From positions 1 to 64,000 of the forward strand of contig DASPKM010000008.1 of NCBI GenBank assembly GCA_035628135.1: 64,000 nt of DNA, read 5' to 3'. The notes beneath the pieces were generated by a model. The model was not told the origin of the DNA. It saw only the letters and a program-made list of their open reading frames with translations, and did no database searches. The first letter of the stretch is position 1. Each line of letters begins with the position of its first letter. Source of the stretch: DASPKM01 sp035628135. GTDB taxonomy: Bacteria > Bacteroidota > Bacteroidia > Chitinophagales > Chitinophagaceae. Below, piece by piece: positions 17,003-25,254 of the stretch. A program made the translations under genes and the position numbers.

Positions 17003-19045
17003 TTAAAATGAGCAGAAAATGACTTGTAGTTTATAATCGACCCCATGCGGGCGGGATGCAGTTCCCGCCTGCATTTCAGCCAAAATCCCGGCAAATCTTA
17101 ACCAGATTTTAATCTCAGGAAAATAAATTGACCGGGTCCGCAGCTTCCGTCGGGGCGCCTCGTATTGGAGGTTAATGTAGTAGCGGATCCCTTTGTGATA
17201 AGCGGCAGGTGCCGCATACGGCGCGTCCTGTTCCACCGCATAGATGCGGGAATTAAATCCGTCTGTCTCAAAGACTTGAAGCCGTCCACCGATGGTGAAT
17301 GGCTTGTGCGGTGGCGCGTAGCGCAGGTCGGTAAATAATAAATACCCCTGTTCCCGTACCGGGCCTTTATACCATACCACCTCTATCCGTTGCGCCGCTT
17401 GCCAACCCGTTCCCGGCTGCCAGGCAACCTGTATTCGCCAATTGGTTTTAAGCACATTGATAAGAGAATGAAACGCATTTTCATGATCCTGATCATTGGT
17501 TTGCAGCAGGTTAGCCCTGAACCGGGTGCTCAATTCCACCGATTTACGGGGCTGATAGATCAACTGAACCTGGTATTCCTTACCCCAAGTGGGAGCATCG
17601 GCCAGTGACTTCAGCCAGGGGAACCGGTGTACATCGGCATAGGCGTCTACCCGTAATCGCGGGATGGGACGCAGGGCCAGGGCGGTAAAAATCCCTGTTT
17701 CATTGGATGGCGCAGCGTTTTCGGTAAAGGAGCTGGCATTGAGCGGCTGGTAGCCCGGTTCCAGGTAGCGTATCAATATGCTGATGTCAGCCTTCTTGTC
17801 CAAGCTAAGCAAGAGCCCGTTGATCAGTGCTTTGTTCAGTGCATGGTTTGACGCGGCCTCGCCGAACAGGTGAAGGTTCCTGAAAGTAAAATCATAATCC
17901 AGGCTCCAATGGAATAAACGCCGACCCTTGAGCGAAAACAGGTTATGAGGCTCCTGCCGTTTCCGGACGGGATAGGAAAAGCTGTGCTGAATGAAGTTGC
18001 CGCCGATATGCCAACCCCCATCCTCATACGAAATGGCGCCGCCCATGGCCCGTTGTATTATATTATTACGTTCGGCCAGTTCGCTGGCAGTCCGGTGCAG
18101 GCCTGAGGTAAGGAAGGATGTGATCACCGGAGGGGCTCCTACGCTGTCGAGTGAAAGGTTTGCGCTTGATTTCCGCGATGAATAAAAAGCAGTGGCGGCG
18201 AGTTTTTTGTGCCCGATGGTAATGGCCAGTCCCCGGTGAAAATTGTATTCGCCCGCGGAGTTATAGGGCCTTACTATAGCTGACTGCCTCTTGATGCCTG
18301 TGAGCTCTCCTTTGCCGAAGGCCATGCCCTGCCATTGCACCAGTCCCTGCCCCATGTTAAGTGTATAATCTCCTACCGCCAGCGATTGAACGATGCCCAG
18401 CTTCCTTGCAAAGGCATGGAAAGAATAAAAATCGAAGCCCGTTTTCCGGCTACCGCTGAACAATTGCTCTCCCGGATCTTTTTCACCCAGTGCGCCCCAC
18501 TGTACGAAGTTTTTATAATTATAACGATAACGCACCAATATTTTTCCCGGTGCGCCCCAAAAGCGGCCCGTGCCCGTATCGGTAAAGCCGGCAGGTTTTT
18601 TCGATGATCCTGATAAACGGAATAACAGGCTGGAGCTTCCATTTTTAATGGCAGTGGAAACAAATGATGCGGATACTTCGTCATCCCGGATGGTAATATA
18701 AGGCAATATCCTGCGGATGGCCTGTACATCCCAATACGGTACTGCTTGCAATTCGTACACGTGAATGAACCTCCCCAACAACATGCGGTATTGAAGGAGG
18801 GCTTTTATTTGCAAGGCATTTAACAATTGCAGCAATTGCAATTCATCTTCTGTGGCGGTGTTGAGATTAAGCGGGTTGGTCCGGAACATTTCCAGTTGTT
18901 GCAGGAGCGATTCATCTTCCAACAACTGTTCATCTTTGTCCGCCATGCTCTCTAACTGCTGCTCGTGCCGTTGGGTCAGCGGTGGCTGTTGCGCATGAAC
19001 CGCGAACGTCGCTATCAATAATAATATAATAATAAAGCGTTTCAT
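17003..19045 (-). CDS. Helix-hairpin-helix protein with a predicted outer-membrane barrel
   Basis: This 680-residue protein has a signal peptide (RFIIILLLIATFAVHAQ), then a ComEA-like helix-hairpin-helix pair (NPLNLNTATEDELQLL, followed by LQAVPYWDVQAIRRILPYI, residues about 50-130). The remaining 550 residues are rich in alternating aromatic beta strands (KILVRYRYNYKNFVQWG, LHLFGEAASNHALN) that look like an outer-membrane barrel. Homologues are annotated as helix-hairpin-helix proteins and their role is unknown; DNA uptake is only a guess. The start at 19045 gives a clean signal peptide and an ATGA overlap with the upstream gene, so the two are translationally coupled. Confidence 0.8.
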   Translation of the reverse strand: MKRFIIILLLIATFAVHAQQPPLTQRHEQQLESMADKDEQLLEDESLLQQLEMFRTNPLNLNTATEDELQLLQLLNALQIKALLQYRMLLGRFIHVYELQAVPYWDVQAIRRILPYITIRDDEVSASFVSTAIKNGSSSLLFRLSGSSKKPAGFTDTGTGRFWGAPGKILVRYRYNYKNFVQWGALGEKDPGEQLFSGSRKTGFDFYSFHAFARKLGIVQSLAVGDYTLNMGQGLVQWQGMAFGKGELTGIKRQSAIVRPYNSAGEYNFHRGLAITIGHKKLAATAFYSSRKSSANLSLDSVGAPPVITSFLTSGLHRTASELAERNNIIQRAMGGAISYEDGGWHIGGNFIQHSFSYPVRKRQEPHNLFSLKGRRLFHWSLDYDFTFRNLHLFGEAASNHALNKALINGLLLSLDKKADISILIRYLEPGYQPLNASSFTENAAPSNETGIFTALALRPIPRLRVDAYADVHRFPWLKSLADAPTWGKEYQVQLIYQPRKSVELSTRFRANLLQTNDQDHENAFHSLINVLKTNWRIQVAWQPGTGWQAAQRIEVVWYKGPVREQGYLLFTDLRYAPPHKPFTIGGRLQVFETDGFNSRIYAVEQDAPYAAPAAYHKGIRYYINLQYEAPRRKLRTRSIYFPEIKIWLRFAGILAEMQAGTASRPHGVDYKLQVIFCSF

Positions 19046-19842
19046 GGGGTAATAATTGCCGGCGGCGCGTATATAACCGCAATACCTGGTACACCGCCCA
19101 ATTGCATCGAATAAATAACAGATACCAACACACGTAATTGGTTCCATTGTAACCAGGCAGCCACATACGGTTGTGCGTTACCGGTAGTAATGCCGGATTG
19201 CAATGTTATCCGGGGAGTTGGCCGGTAATATATTCCGGCGTGAATGTTCACCCGCCGGTTTTCTTCCTTGGAGGCTTCCAACATCAATAATAATTGGTCG
19301 GCAATAGCCCACGCCATTCCTCCCCGGTAATAATATGCAGGCTTAACCTTACCACCCGCAGGCAGGTAAATACACATGGCCACGCGTATATCATCTGTAA
19401 TATGCCAATTGCTGCCTGCCTCTACGGCCATTCCCGCAATCGATCCATATGCGGCCACCATTATCCGGTGATAATGAAACCTCGCACCGATTGCTGCCTG
19501 TCCCAATGTCTTCGCATAGCCCAACCCAACAGCTGACTGAGCATACGAAGGCGCCGTTATATGATCAGCCTGGATGCCCAATCCATCCTTCCCTGCCGGA
19601 ATGGCTGCGGCTAGTATAAAATGCCGGACCGTATTCAGGAACCGTCGTCCTGCATAGACGCCAGCGGTAAACGGCCGCGCATATACAAGGGCGGCAGGAT
19701 TAGCCGTGGTTGAAAACACATCCGTAAATCGTTCATGATAGCTGCCTGTGCTGAAACAATCCACGCGGGCACGCACAGTTTGCGCGGGCAGGTACACGGC
19801 AAAGAATATAAATGACATAAGGATAAGGCAATACCGCAGCAC
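19042..19842 (-). CDS. Predicted outer-membrane barrel protein (PorP/PorV-like appearance), unknown
   Basis: This 266-residue protein has a signal peptide (ILMSFIFFAVYLPAQ). A TTANPAALVYARPFTAGVYAGRRFL segment resembles the NPA opening of Bacteroidota PorP/PorV-type barrels. About ten amphipathic beta strands follow with regular hairpin turns (AAIGARFHYHRIMVAAYGSI, PRITLQSGITTG). I do not recognise a specific family. The stop overlaps the start of the helix-hairpin-helix gene by 4 nt, so the two products are likely to work together at the outer membrane. Confidence 0.65.
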   Translation of the reverse strand: MLRYCLILMSFIFFAVYLPAQTVRARVDCFSTGSYHERFTDVFSTTANPAALVYARPFTAGVYAGRRFLNTVRHFILAAAIPAGKDGLGIQADHITAPSYAQSAVGLGYAKTLGQAAIGARFHYHRIMVAAYGSIAGMAVEAGSNWHITDDIRVAMCIYLPAGGKVKPAYYYRGGMAWAIADQLLLMLEASKEENRRVNIHAGIYYRPTPRITLQSGITTGNAQPYVAAWLQWNQLRVLVSVIYSMQLGGVPGIAVIYAPPAIITP

Positions 19843-19918
19843 AAGAAACTATTTGCGGCAAATTCAAGCAAAGTTTTGGGCGGGCCATGGTTATTTCAAC
19901 ATCAATTACACGTTTTTA

Positions 19919-19926
19919 TACCTTTG
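19919..19926 (+). promoter_or_regulatory. TACCTTTG promoter box 4 nt before the folD ATG
   Basis: TACCTTTG matches the Bacteroidota -7 consensus exactly. TTTC at 19894-19897 gives an imperfect -33 with 21-nt spacing. Only CGCC separates the box from the ATG, so transcription should begin at or very near the start codon. Confidence 0.6.
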
Positions 19927-19930
19927 CGCC

Positions 19931-20809
19931 ATGCAAATTTTAGATGGGGTTCTGGTATCTCAGGCCATTAAAGATGAATTGAAATTAAAAGTAGCGCAAC
20001 TGATCACCGAAGGAAAGAAGGTTCCGCACCTGGCAGCAGTGCTGGTGGGTAACGACGGCGCCAGCGAAACGTACGTAGGCGCCAAGGTAAAAGCCTGTTC
20101 CGAAATAGGATTTAAGTCCACGCTCATACGGCTCGAAGACAGCATCAGCGAGCACAAGCTGCTGGCAACGATCGAAGACCTCAACGTTGATCCGGAAGTA
20201 GACGGCATCCTGGTGCAACTTCCGCTTCCCAAACATATTTCAGATGCAAGGGTCATCAATGCCATCAATCCTGCAAAAGATGTAGATGGCTTTCATCCCG
20301 TAAATGCGGGCCGCATGGTGCAGGGGCTTTCTACCTTCGTGCCCGCCACGCCGCACGGCATTATGCTGTTGCTGGAGCATTACAGGATCGAAACAAAGGG
20401 AATGCACGCGGTTATCATCGGCCGTAGCAATATCGTAGGCAGGCCCATGAGCATCTTGCTCAGCGGTAATACCTACCCGGGTAACTGCACCGTTACCATT
20501 TGCCACTCCCACACCAGAAACCTGAAAGCGCTCAGCGCCGAAGCGGACATTGTAGTAGCCGCCCTGGGCCGCGCCGAATTTGTTACTGCCGATATGGTAA
20601 AGGAAGGCGCCGTAATTATAGATGTAGGCATTACCCGCGTAACGGACCCATCTAAAAAGAAGGGCTATGCCATTAAAGGCGATGTAAAATTTGATGAGGT
20701 AGCGCCTAAATGCAGTTACATCACCCCTGTGCCAAAAGGAGTTGGGCCTATGACGATAGCCGCGCTGATGCGCAATACATATAAAGCGTGTATCGAAATA
20801 AGTCATTGA
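19931..20809 (+). CDS. folD: Bifunctional methylenetetrahydrofolate dehydrogenase/cyclohydrolase
   Basis: This 292-residue cytoplasmic enzyme interconverts 5,10-methylene-THF, methenyl-THF and 10-formyl-THF for purine and fMet synthesis. Family signatures are VLVGNDGASETYVGAKVKAC (with the catalytic Lys), DGILVQLPLPKHI, DVDGFHPVNAGRM, the NADP-binding VIIGRSNIVGRPMS and TPVPKGVGPMTIAALMRNT. The ATG at 19931 gives the normal family length; earlier in-frame starts fall in non-conserved sequence. The C-terminal residues ISH and the TGA stop are formed by a GTCATT microrepeat. Confidence 0.97.
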   Translation: MQILDGVLVSQAIKDELKLKVAQLITEGKKVPHLAAVLVGNDGASETYVGAKVKACSEIGFKSTLIRLEDSISEHKLLATIEDLNVDPEVDGILVQLPLPKHISDARVINAINPAKDVDGFHPVNAGRMVQGLSTFVPATPHGIMLLLEHYRIETKGMHAVIIGRSNIVGRPMSILLSGNTYPGNCTVTICHSHTRNLKALSAEADIVVAALGRAEFVTADMVKEGAVIIDVGITRVTDPSKKKGYAIKGDVKFDEVAPKCSYITPVPKGVGPMTIAALMRNTYKACIEISH

Positions 20810-20855
20810 GCCGATGGGTCATTAGGTCATAAGGTTGTCAGATCATCGGGTTGTG
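20800..20855. repeat. 8-bp GTCATT microrepeat array at the folD stop codon
   Basis: Seven degenerate 8-bp units (AAGTCATT, GAGCCGAT, GGGTCATT, AGGTCATA, AGGTTGTC, AGATCATC, GGGTTGTG) begin within the last codons of folD and supply its TGA. Further decayed copies may continue to about 20895. Confidence 0.75.
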
Positions 20856-21009
20856 CCATTGGATTGTATCAGGTGAATCATTGAATCATTTGATTACAAA
20901 ACCATCTATCGTCTTTCATCCGCTTATTCGATAATCGGGTTATTAGGTCTGATATTATGTTGTTCGATTTTGGTATAAAATATCTTAAGCAAGGAACCCT
21001 TAGGCAAGT

Positions 21010-21072
21010 AAATGATGGAACGCGTTTTCAACGCCGCGGCTAAATGATGAAACGAGTTTTTAACACCGCGGC
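21010..21072. repeat. Two 31-bp tandem repeats upstream of queE
   Basis: The 31-bp unit starting AAATGATGGAACGCGTTTTC (21010-21040) is repeated at 21042-21072 with four base differences, giving a 32-bp period. The second copy ends 15 nt before the queE promoter-like box, so the repeats occupy the place expected for the -33 element and upstream operator sites. Confidence 0.8.
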
Positions 21073-21086
21073 ATCCTTTAATAAAC

Positions 21087-21094
21087 GACCTTTG
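21087..21094 (+). promoter_or_regulatory. GACCTTTG promoter-like box 5 nt before the queE ATG
   Basis: GACCTTTG is one mismatch from TAnnTTTG (G for the first T). The following CGCCG leads directly into the ATG, as at folD and guaA. Confidence 0.45.
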
Positions 21095-21099
21095 CGCCG

Positions 21100-21744
21100 A
21101 TGACGGAAACCCTTGTACATACCGCCACCTTGCCCGTAATGGAATCTTTTTATACCATCCAGGGAGAAGGATTTTTCCAGGGAAAGGCCGCCTATTTCAT
21201 CCGCCTCGGCGGTTGCGATGTGGGTTGCGTATGGTGTGATGTTAAGGACAGCTGGGATGCGTCGCGCCACCCTCAAAGGACCATTACGGATATCGTAGCC
21301 GAAGTAACCGCGGGCTGTCCCTTACAAAGCAGGCCCGAACACCACCCGATAGTAGTGATCACCGGTGGCGAGCCACTCATGCACAACCTCGACGAACTAA
21401 CGAATGAATTGAAAGCAAAGGGCTACCGCACCAACCTGGAAACATCGGGTAGCTGGGCTTTGAGCGGTACATGGGACTGGATCTGCCTTTCGCCAAAAAA
21501 ATTCAAGTCGCCGCTACCCGAAGTATTGCCTAAGGCCAATGAGCTGAAAGTGGTGGTTTTTAATAAATCTGATTTTGCCTGGGCCGAACAGCATGCCGCG
21601 CAGGTTTCACCCGACTGCAAGCTGTACCTGCAACCGGAGTGGGATAAATCAGCCTCTATGACTCCGCTGATCGTAGAGTATATCAAGCATAACCCACGTT
21701 GGGAATTTTCAATGCAGATCCATAAGTATATGAATGTGCCGTAA
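21100..21744 (+). CDS. queE: 7-carboxy-7-deazaguanine synthase
   Basis: This 214-residue radical SAM enzyme forms 7-carboxy-7-deazaguanine on the queuosine pathway. The sequence shows the substrate motif FYTIQGEGFFQGKAAYFIRL and the cluster-binding cysteines in GGCDVGCVWCDVK (Cx3Cx2C as in canonical radical SAM), followed by the SAM-binding VVITGGEPLMH. The length fits the family. No other queuosine genes (queC, queD, queF) are adjacent. It stands alone on the plus strand, with an unusual tandem repeat upstream and a perfect hairpin immediately after the stop. Confidence 0.94.
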   Translation: MTETLVHTATLPVMESFYTIQGEGFFQGKAAYFIRLGGCDVGCVWCDVKDSWDASRHPQRTITDIVAEVTAGCPLQSRPEHHPIVVITGGEPLMHNLDELTNELKAKGYRTNLETSGSWALSGTWDWICLSPKKFKSPLPEVLPKANELKVVVFNKSDFAWAEQHAAQVSPDCKLYLQPEWDKSASMTPLIVEYIKHNPRWEFSMQIHKYMNVP

Positions 21745-21745
21745 G

Positions 21746-21766
21746 AAGTCATTAAGTCAATGACTT
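21746..21766. repeat. Perfect GTCATT hairpin after queE
   Basis: AAGTCATT and AATGACTT form a perfect 8-bp stem with a 5-nt loop, starting 2 nt after the queE stop. It is the smallest facing-halves version of the GTCATT microrepeat family and could work as a weak terminator. Confidence 0.8.
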
Positions 21767-21921
21767 AACTCCCCATAATCCGATCACTCAACGATTTATT
21801 TAACCTTTTCCGCTGCAACGAATACCTCCGAAACAGCATCTTTGCCGTTGAAGAAATTTGGATAATTATTTATTCCCGGCAATAGTAATTTTAAAATCAA
21901 AGCGTTATTGCATTGCTACCC

Positions 21922-23898
21922 ATGCAAAATGATATTACCAATATCCCCCGGAAACCGGCCCCTCACGCACGCAAAGGGATGGGCGTGGCATTGCTATTGC
22001 CGATCTTCCTGTTACTTCAATTAATGACCGCAGCGCAACCGGGCACCTACGATCCGGACAAGGTGAATAAGAAGGCGGTTGAAATGTACGAGCGGGCCCT
22101 GGCCGCGGCCGACGATGGCAATTACAAGGAAAGCCTTCCATTTTTATACAATGCGCTTAAGCACGACAAGCGATACCTGGAAGCATACCTTTCCATTGCA
22201 GGGATATACGGTGAGCTGAAACAATATGATTCAGCCATCCGCAACTACGAGATCGCAAAAGACATCGATAGTTTATTTTTCCAGGATTACAATCTTCCCT
22301 ATTCCATTTACCTGGCAGGCAAGGGAGATTTTGTAAAAGCTTATTCCGCGGTACAATCATTTTTAAGTCTGCCGGGCATCAACGAAAAAAGCAGGAAGGC
22401 AGCGGAATACCGCCAAAAAAGCTATGCTTTCGCGATCGAACATGCCGCAAACAATCCTGATAAAACATACAAGTTCGAGCCGCAGAACCTTGGGGCCGAT
22501 ATCAACACTGTTTTTTCTGAATATTATCCCACGCTTACGATCGACGGCGGCAAGCTGATTTTTACGAGAAAGGTGAATTATTTCAATGAAGATTTTTACG
22601 AATCCTATCACCAGAACAATGCTTGGAGCAAGGCCGTGAACCTGCCCGGCGAGATCAATACTAATATGAATGAAGGAGCGCTTACCATCTCGCAGGATGG
22701 CCAGTGGTTGATATTTACCGGCTGCAATTTTCCCAATGGATATGGAAGCTGCGACCTGTATATTTCTTATCTGACTACCGAAGGATGGAGCGTGCCGGAA
22801 AACCTGGGGAACCGTATCAATACAGAGTTCTGGGAATCTGCGCCCACCCTTTCACCAGACAAGCGCGACCTGTATTTCGCAAGCCGCCGGCCGGACGGAT
22901 ATGGCGGCAGCGATATTTATGTTTCGCACCGCTTGCCGAATGGAAGGTGGAGCGAGCCCGAAAACCTGGGCCCGGAGATCAATACCGCGGGCGATGAAAG
23001 CACTCCTTTCATGCACGCCGACAACCAGACATTGTATTTTACTTCGAATGGGCATTTCGGTTATGGCGGCGATGACCTGTTCATGGCCAAGAAAGGACCG
23101 AAAAACACCTGGACCAACCTGAAGAACCTGGGTTATCCCATCAATACTATCGAAAACGAAGGAACCCTGGTGATAGCAGCCGATGGCCAGACCGCCTATT
23201 ACGCCAGTGACCGCAGCGATAGCAAGGGTGGATTAGACCTGTACACTTTCCAGTTGCGCCAGGATGTGCGCCCACTGCGTACTTTATGGGTGAGGGGAAA
23301 AGTATATGACCGTAAAACAGAAAGGGGATTGCCTTCGGGCGTGGAGCTGATAGACCTTGCTTCGCAACAGGTCGTCAGCAGGGTGCAGACAGATGAAACA
23401 GGTCATTACCTGATCACTTTACCGGTTGGAAAAGATTATGCGTTCAATGTGAACCGCAGGGGATATTTATTCTTTTCCGAGAACTTTTCTTTGAAAGAGA
23501 AGCAGCCCGATTCTACTTATAACATCGACATTGCATTGCAGCCCATAGAACCGAATGCAACCATCGTACTGAAGAATATTTTTTTCGATTTCAATCAATA
23601 CAACCTGAAGCCTGAGTCGCAGGTGGAGTTGGACAAGGTAGTGCAGTTGATGAAGGAGAATCCCACGCTTCGTATCCAGATCAATGGACATACGGACAAT
23701 ATCGGGAAGCCTGCCGATAACCTGCGTTTGTCCGAGAACCGTGCGAAGGAAGTGGTAGGATATCTCACGCAAAAAGGGATCCAGCCCGAGCGGCTTTCGT
23801 TCAAAGGCTTTGGCGCTACGCAGCCTATTGCGGATAATACTAGGGAAGAGGACCGCGCTAAGAACAGGAGAACGGAACTGAAAGTGGTAAGCCAGTAA
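21922..23898 (+). CDS. PorE-like TPR / beta-propeller / CRD / OmpA protein (type IX secretion linked)
   Basis: This 658-residue protein has an N-terminal signal or anchor segment (VALLLPIFLLLQLMTAAQ). TPRs cover about 45-175. PD40-type propeller blades cover about 190-450 (TLTIDGGKLIFTRK, SDLYFASRRPDG-like repeats, GYGGSDIYVS, GYGGDDLFMA). A carboxypeptidase-regulatory-like domain covers about 455-525. An OmpA_C peptidoglycan-binding domain follows at 545-655 (IQINGHTDNIGKPADN, DRAKNRRTEL). This order matches P. gingivalis PorE, which anchors the type IX secretion machine to the cell wall. Bacteroidota have several paralogues with the same layout, so T9SS function is an inference. The ATG at 21922 is preferred over a TTG at 21913. 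Confidence 0.85.
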   Translation: MQNDITNIPRKPAPHARKGMGVALLLPIFLLLQLMTAAQPGTYDPDKVNKKAVEMYERALAAADDGNYKESLPFLYNALKHDKRYLEAYLSIAGIYGELKQYDSAIRNYEIAKDIDSLFFQDYNLPYSIYLAGKGDFVKAYSAVQSFLSLPGINEKSRKAAEYRQKSYAFAIEHAANNPDKTYKFEPQNLGADINTVFSEYYPTLTIDGGKLIFTRKVNYFNEDFYESYHQNNAWSKAVNLPGEINTNMNEGALTISQDGQWLIFTGCNFPNGYGSCDLYISYLTTEGWSVPENLGNRINTEFWESAPTLSPDKRDLYFASRRPDGYGGSDIYVSHRLPNGRWSEPENLGPEINTAGDESTPFMHADNQTLYFTSNGHFGYGGDDLFMAKKGPKNTWTNLKNLGYPINTIENEGTLVIAADGQTAYYASDRSDSKGGLDLYTFQLRQDVRPLRTLWVRGKVYDRKTERGLPSGVELIDLASQQVVSRVQTDETGHYLITLPVGKDYAFNVNRRGYLFFSENFSLKEKQPDSTYNIDIALQPIEPNATIVLKNIFFDFNQYNLKPESQVELDKVVQLMKENPTLRIQINGHTDNIGKPADNLRLSENRAKEVVGYLTQKGIQPERLSFKGFGATQPIADNTREEDRAKNRRTELKVVSQ

Positions 23899-24142
23899 TG
23901 AGCCAACGAACATTGTTAATTATAATCTGACATTGCACTGGAAAGTGTTCAACGGTCGCAAACGTTCTGCGTTTTATCATTCAGGAAGCAGACGACCCCG
24001 CCAGCGATCGTATCGTTCCCCCACATCTGTATATTGTAGGCCTGTATATACATCAGCCTGCTTGCACTCACAATGCTTTAAAATATTATCCGGTTATCAC
24101 CGGGATGCCAATGAAAAATTACTTCTTTTTGCGTCCGGGCAG

Positions 24143-24146
24143 TTTG
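24143..24146 (+). promoter_or_regulatory. TTTG box 4 nt before the dprA ATG
   Basis: TTTG followed by CACC and then ATG repeats the spacing seen at folD. The preceding bases (GCAG) do not match the TAnn half of the -7 consensus, so the promoter assignment is weak. Confidence 0.3.
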
Positions 24147-24150
24147 CACC

Positions 24151-25254
24151 ATGCAACAGGAATTATTATACCAGGTAGCGCTTACGCTTGTACCTAACAT
24201 AGGGTACGTGCACGCCCGTACATTGATACAACATTTCGGTTGTGCATCGGCGGTATTAAAGGCGCACCGGTCCGAACTGGAAAGGATCGAAGGCATTGGA
24301 ACGGTAAGAGCGGCCAGCATTACAGCGTTCAATGCATACCGGGAGGCCGAAGCTGAAGTGGCCTTCCTTGAAAAATACAAAGTGCGGCCGCTGTTCATAA
24401 CAGATCCATCCTATCCGCAGAGATTGCTGCATTGTTACGATGCGCCGGTATTGTTGTATTACAAAGGGACGGCGGACCTGAACGCCTCGAGAATTGTTGC
24501 CATTGTAGGCACGCGCAACAATACAGACTACGGCAAACAGGTAACGGAAACATTGGTAAAGGCATTAAGCGAACTGCAGGTGATACTCATCAGCGGCCTG
24601 GCCTACGGTATCGATGGGATTGCGCATAAGTGCGCACTGAAGCACAACATTCCAACAGTAGGCGTGGTAGGGCATGGCCTCGACCAGGTATATCCGGCCG
24701 CGCATAAAGGACTTGCCAAAGACATGTTGAAAGAAGGCGGTGGCCTACTGACCGAGTATCGCAGCAAGACCCCGCCCGATAAACATAATTTCCCTGGAAG
24801 GAATCGCATCGTAGCGGGCATCAGCGATGCGGTTATCCTGGTAGAAACAGGCATCAAGGGAGGCAGCATGATCACTGCTGAAATAGCGGATAGCTACAAC
24901 CGCGATGTATTTGCAGTGCCGGGCAAGATCACCGATCCCAAAAGCGAAGGATGCAATTATCTTATCAGGAGCAACAAGGCGATGTTACTGGATGATGCCG
25001 AAACATTTTTGGACGCAATGGGATGGAAAGAAAAAGCCCTTGTACCCAGGCAGCGGCAAACAACGTTGTTTGTTCAATTAAATGCAGACGAACAAAAGAT
25101 CGTAGCGCTGCTGCGCGAAAAAGAAACCATGCACATCGATGAATTGAACCTGCGGAGCGGATTGAGCAACAGCGCCGTTGCCGGAGCCGTGCTGAATCTG
25201 GAAATGCAGGGCTTGATTGCGGGGTTGCCCGGCAGGATGTATAAATTGATTTAA
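24151..25254 (+). CDS. dprA: DNA-processing protein DprA
   Basis: This 367-residue protein loads RecA on incoming single-stranded DNA during natural transformation. An N-terminal helix-hairpin-helix/SAM-like region (ELERIEGIGTVRAASITAF) precedes the Rossmann DprA core with VAIVGTRNNTDYGKQVTETL-like sequence, ISGLAYGIDGIAH, GHGLDQVYPAAHKGLA and NFPGRNRIVAGISDAVILVE. A C-terminal winged helix follows (MHIDELNLRSGLSNSAVAGAV). Full length and intact. Competence genes are not clustered here. It converges with the oxidoreductase gene, overlapping by 4 nt. Confidence 0.96.
   Translation: MQQELLYQVALTLVPNIGYVHARTLIQHFGCASAVLKAHRSELERIEGIGTVRAASITAFNAYREAEAEVAFLEKYKVRPLFITDPSYPQRLLHCYDAPVLLYYKGTADLNASRIVAIVGTRNNTDYGKQVTETLVKALSELQVILISGLAYGIDGIAHKCALKHNIPTVGVVGHGLDQVYPAAHKGLAKDMLKEGGGLLTEYRSKTPPDKHNFPGRNRIVAGISDAVILVETGIKGGSMITAEIADSYNRDVFAVPGKITDPKSEGCNYLIRSNKAMLLDDAETFLDAMGWKEKALVPRQRQTTLFVQLNADEQKIVALLREKETMHIDELNLRSGLSNSAVAGAVLNLEMQGLIAGLPGRMYKLI

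Noticed and set aside
20810..21099. Possible preQ1 riboswitch upstream of queE
   Set aside because: I found no preQ1 aptamer pattern. The visible structure is a 31-bp direct repeat and a promoter-like box only 5 nt from the ATG.
23899..24150. Possible small gene between the PorE-like gene and dprA
   Set aside because: Short frames exist, but none has a convincing start, composition or family resemblance.
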